A stretch of 64,000 nt of DNA, from the NCBI GenBank assembly GCA_023238725.1, contig CM041538.1, forward strand, positions 7,105,880-7,169,879, in the 5' to 3' direction. Positions 62,858 through 64,000 of the stretch are shown here, piece by piece. The first letter of the stretch is position 1. The number at the start of each line of letters is the position of its first letter. The DNA is from Scortum barcoo. Lineage: Eukaryota > Chordata > Actinopteri > Centrarchiformes > Terapontidae. The position numbers and the translations under genes were made by a program. The notes beneath the pieces are model-generated. The model searched no databases. It saw only the letters and a program-made list of their open reading frames with translations, and was not told the DNA's origin.

Positions 62858-64000
62858 AAGCACACCGTTAAGTTCTATCCAGTGGGGAATCAGTCGCTGT
62901 GATGGAGGTTTTCTATTAACGGTCTATCAACCATATGAAACAGGCCATGTAGCCTTGCAAGGACATCCTACACAAACAAACACACGCACACACACTTCGT
63001 TTTGTCATCATCAGTGCTACTCTGAAGGTCAGTAAACCTTGTGTTTAATAGCTCTGCCATTTCTTTGCCTCTGCTGATATTTTAAGAAAAGTGGCGCTGG
63101 ACCCTCTTTAAATATATAGGTTTAATGACAAAGGACTAGTTTAGGAATAAAATTATTGAATTATATATAAAAACTCCAGTAATGCACATCATAATATACA
63201 CGATAGTATATTATTTTATATTTAAGAAATGCAGATGATAATGTCACAATTGCCCCAGCAAAACAGGAATAAATATAATGAAACATCTTACAGTGTGGCT
63301 GACAGCTAAATATACCAACATCATACTCTATAATATGTTTCAACAGGCATCAGAATTTTTTGCTATCACTGAATTGTGATAACAATAATTTTCAGAAACA
63401 CCCCTCAACCAAAATGACAGTATATAGTAAAAAAAAAAGAACCAGTTCATCATATGGAACACATATACTGTTGTTTATGGCAATATGTATTAAACAAATG
63501 ATTGGGCCTGTTATAAGAGAAGCTGTACATTAACTGGCATAAAAAGTGTCTTGATATAGCAGCAAAATGTTGTCTATAGAAGGCAGAAGGTTAGCTGTCT
63601 CTGATGGCTGAGGTTCCTGAACTTCTGAAGCCAGTTTGCAGGCCTCATATGTGCCTTTGGGCTCATAAAATTCCCCTGATAAAAGTTGCAGAATGAACAT
63701 TTGTATTAAAGCCACAATTTCCTCCTCTGTCTACATTCATGCCATTATACTGCAGCCTAATCCACCCCAAAACAAAAGTCCCTGATTTCTTTGTAATTGT
63801 GTCTGTGACAGGTCAAAAAAGTGACATTTCTGAACATAAACAACACTATATGTATGAAGTATCATTATCTATGAAGTGTGTTTAAGGTTGAAGTTTTCCT
63901 TAGAGGAACAGAAGTTCCTTTGTTGGAGTTCAGCCAGTCTGTGCCTCTCTGACCTCTTTACATCTTTTTCTCTCTTGCATCTATCCACCCACCCATTCAT
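61821..64000. other. Glypican intron 7 (continues past window)
   Basis: No sequence resembling the next glypican exon was found to the window edge. It contains GT and CA microsatellites, the longest a (CA)n at about 62,774-62,853. Confidence 0.6.
62774..62853. repeat. Long (CA)n microsatellite
   Basis: CA units interrupted once by TCA (near 62,793-62,795), about 80 bases in total. The Cys/Val and His/Thr frames over it are artefacts. Confidence 0.95.

Noticed and set aside
62496..62902. Cys/Val- and His/Thr-repeat open frames
   Set aside because: Translations of (CA)n/(GT)n microsatellites.

Overview
This is teleost fish nuclear DNA. Genes are split into many short exons with GT/AG introns. 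Non-coding stretches are full of (CA)n, (TC)n and (GT)n microsatellites and fish-type repeats: a LINE with a real target-site duplication, a Harbinger-type MITE, a hAT-like non-autonomous family and L2/Rex1-like fragments. There are no bacterial features, operons or CRISPR arrays. Most open frames over about 60 codons are chance frames or repeat remnants.

Layout. Positions 1-30.7 kb hold no gene I can support. This stretch contains microsatellites, long polypyrimidine and polypurine tracts, an L2/Rex1-like tail (about 10.84-10.96 kb), a MITE flanked by TAA (12,794-13,316), a strange near-duplicate block (17.43-18.94 kb) and a decayed 3.1 kb non-LTR retrotransposon flanked by a 10-bp target-site duplication (20,086-23,182). 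Positions 30.75-37.67 kb (+) carry ccdc17, rebuilt here as 15 exons and 657 codons. Positions 38.50-44.02 kb (-) carry nasp, a histone H1/H3 chaperone, rebuilt as 15 exons and 554 codons. The two genes converge, with polyadenylation signals about 310 bp apart. From general knowledge the human CCDC17/NASP pair has the same convergent arrangement. An elongator tRNA-Met(CAT) and a tandem half-copy of it lie upstream of nasp at 44.77-44.92 kb. At 45.57-45.95 kb (-) is a pyrin-domain (PYD) coding region with no visible partner domains. Positions 46.4-49.4 kb hold three LINE fragments. From 50.34 kb to beyond the right edge (+) lies a glypican gene of the GPC3/5 subfamily, most like GPC5. Seven coding exons (475 codons) are visible and the 3' end is outside the window.

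The genes do not form one pathway: a coiled-coil protein, a nuclear histone chaperone, an inflammasome-type adaptor domain and a cell-surface heparan sulfate proteoglycan core. I see no convincing new biological system. The best leads are a duplicate block whose copies differ mainly by short deletions, an apparently orphan PYD gene, splice sites embedded in microsatellites or C-runs in ccdc17 and the glypican gene, a GC-AG intron in nasp, and an E2F/TATA-like promoter at nasp.
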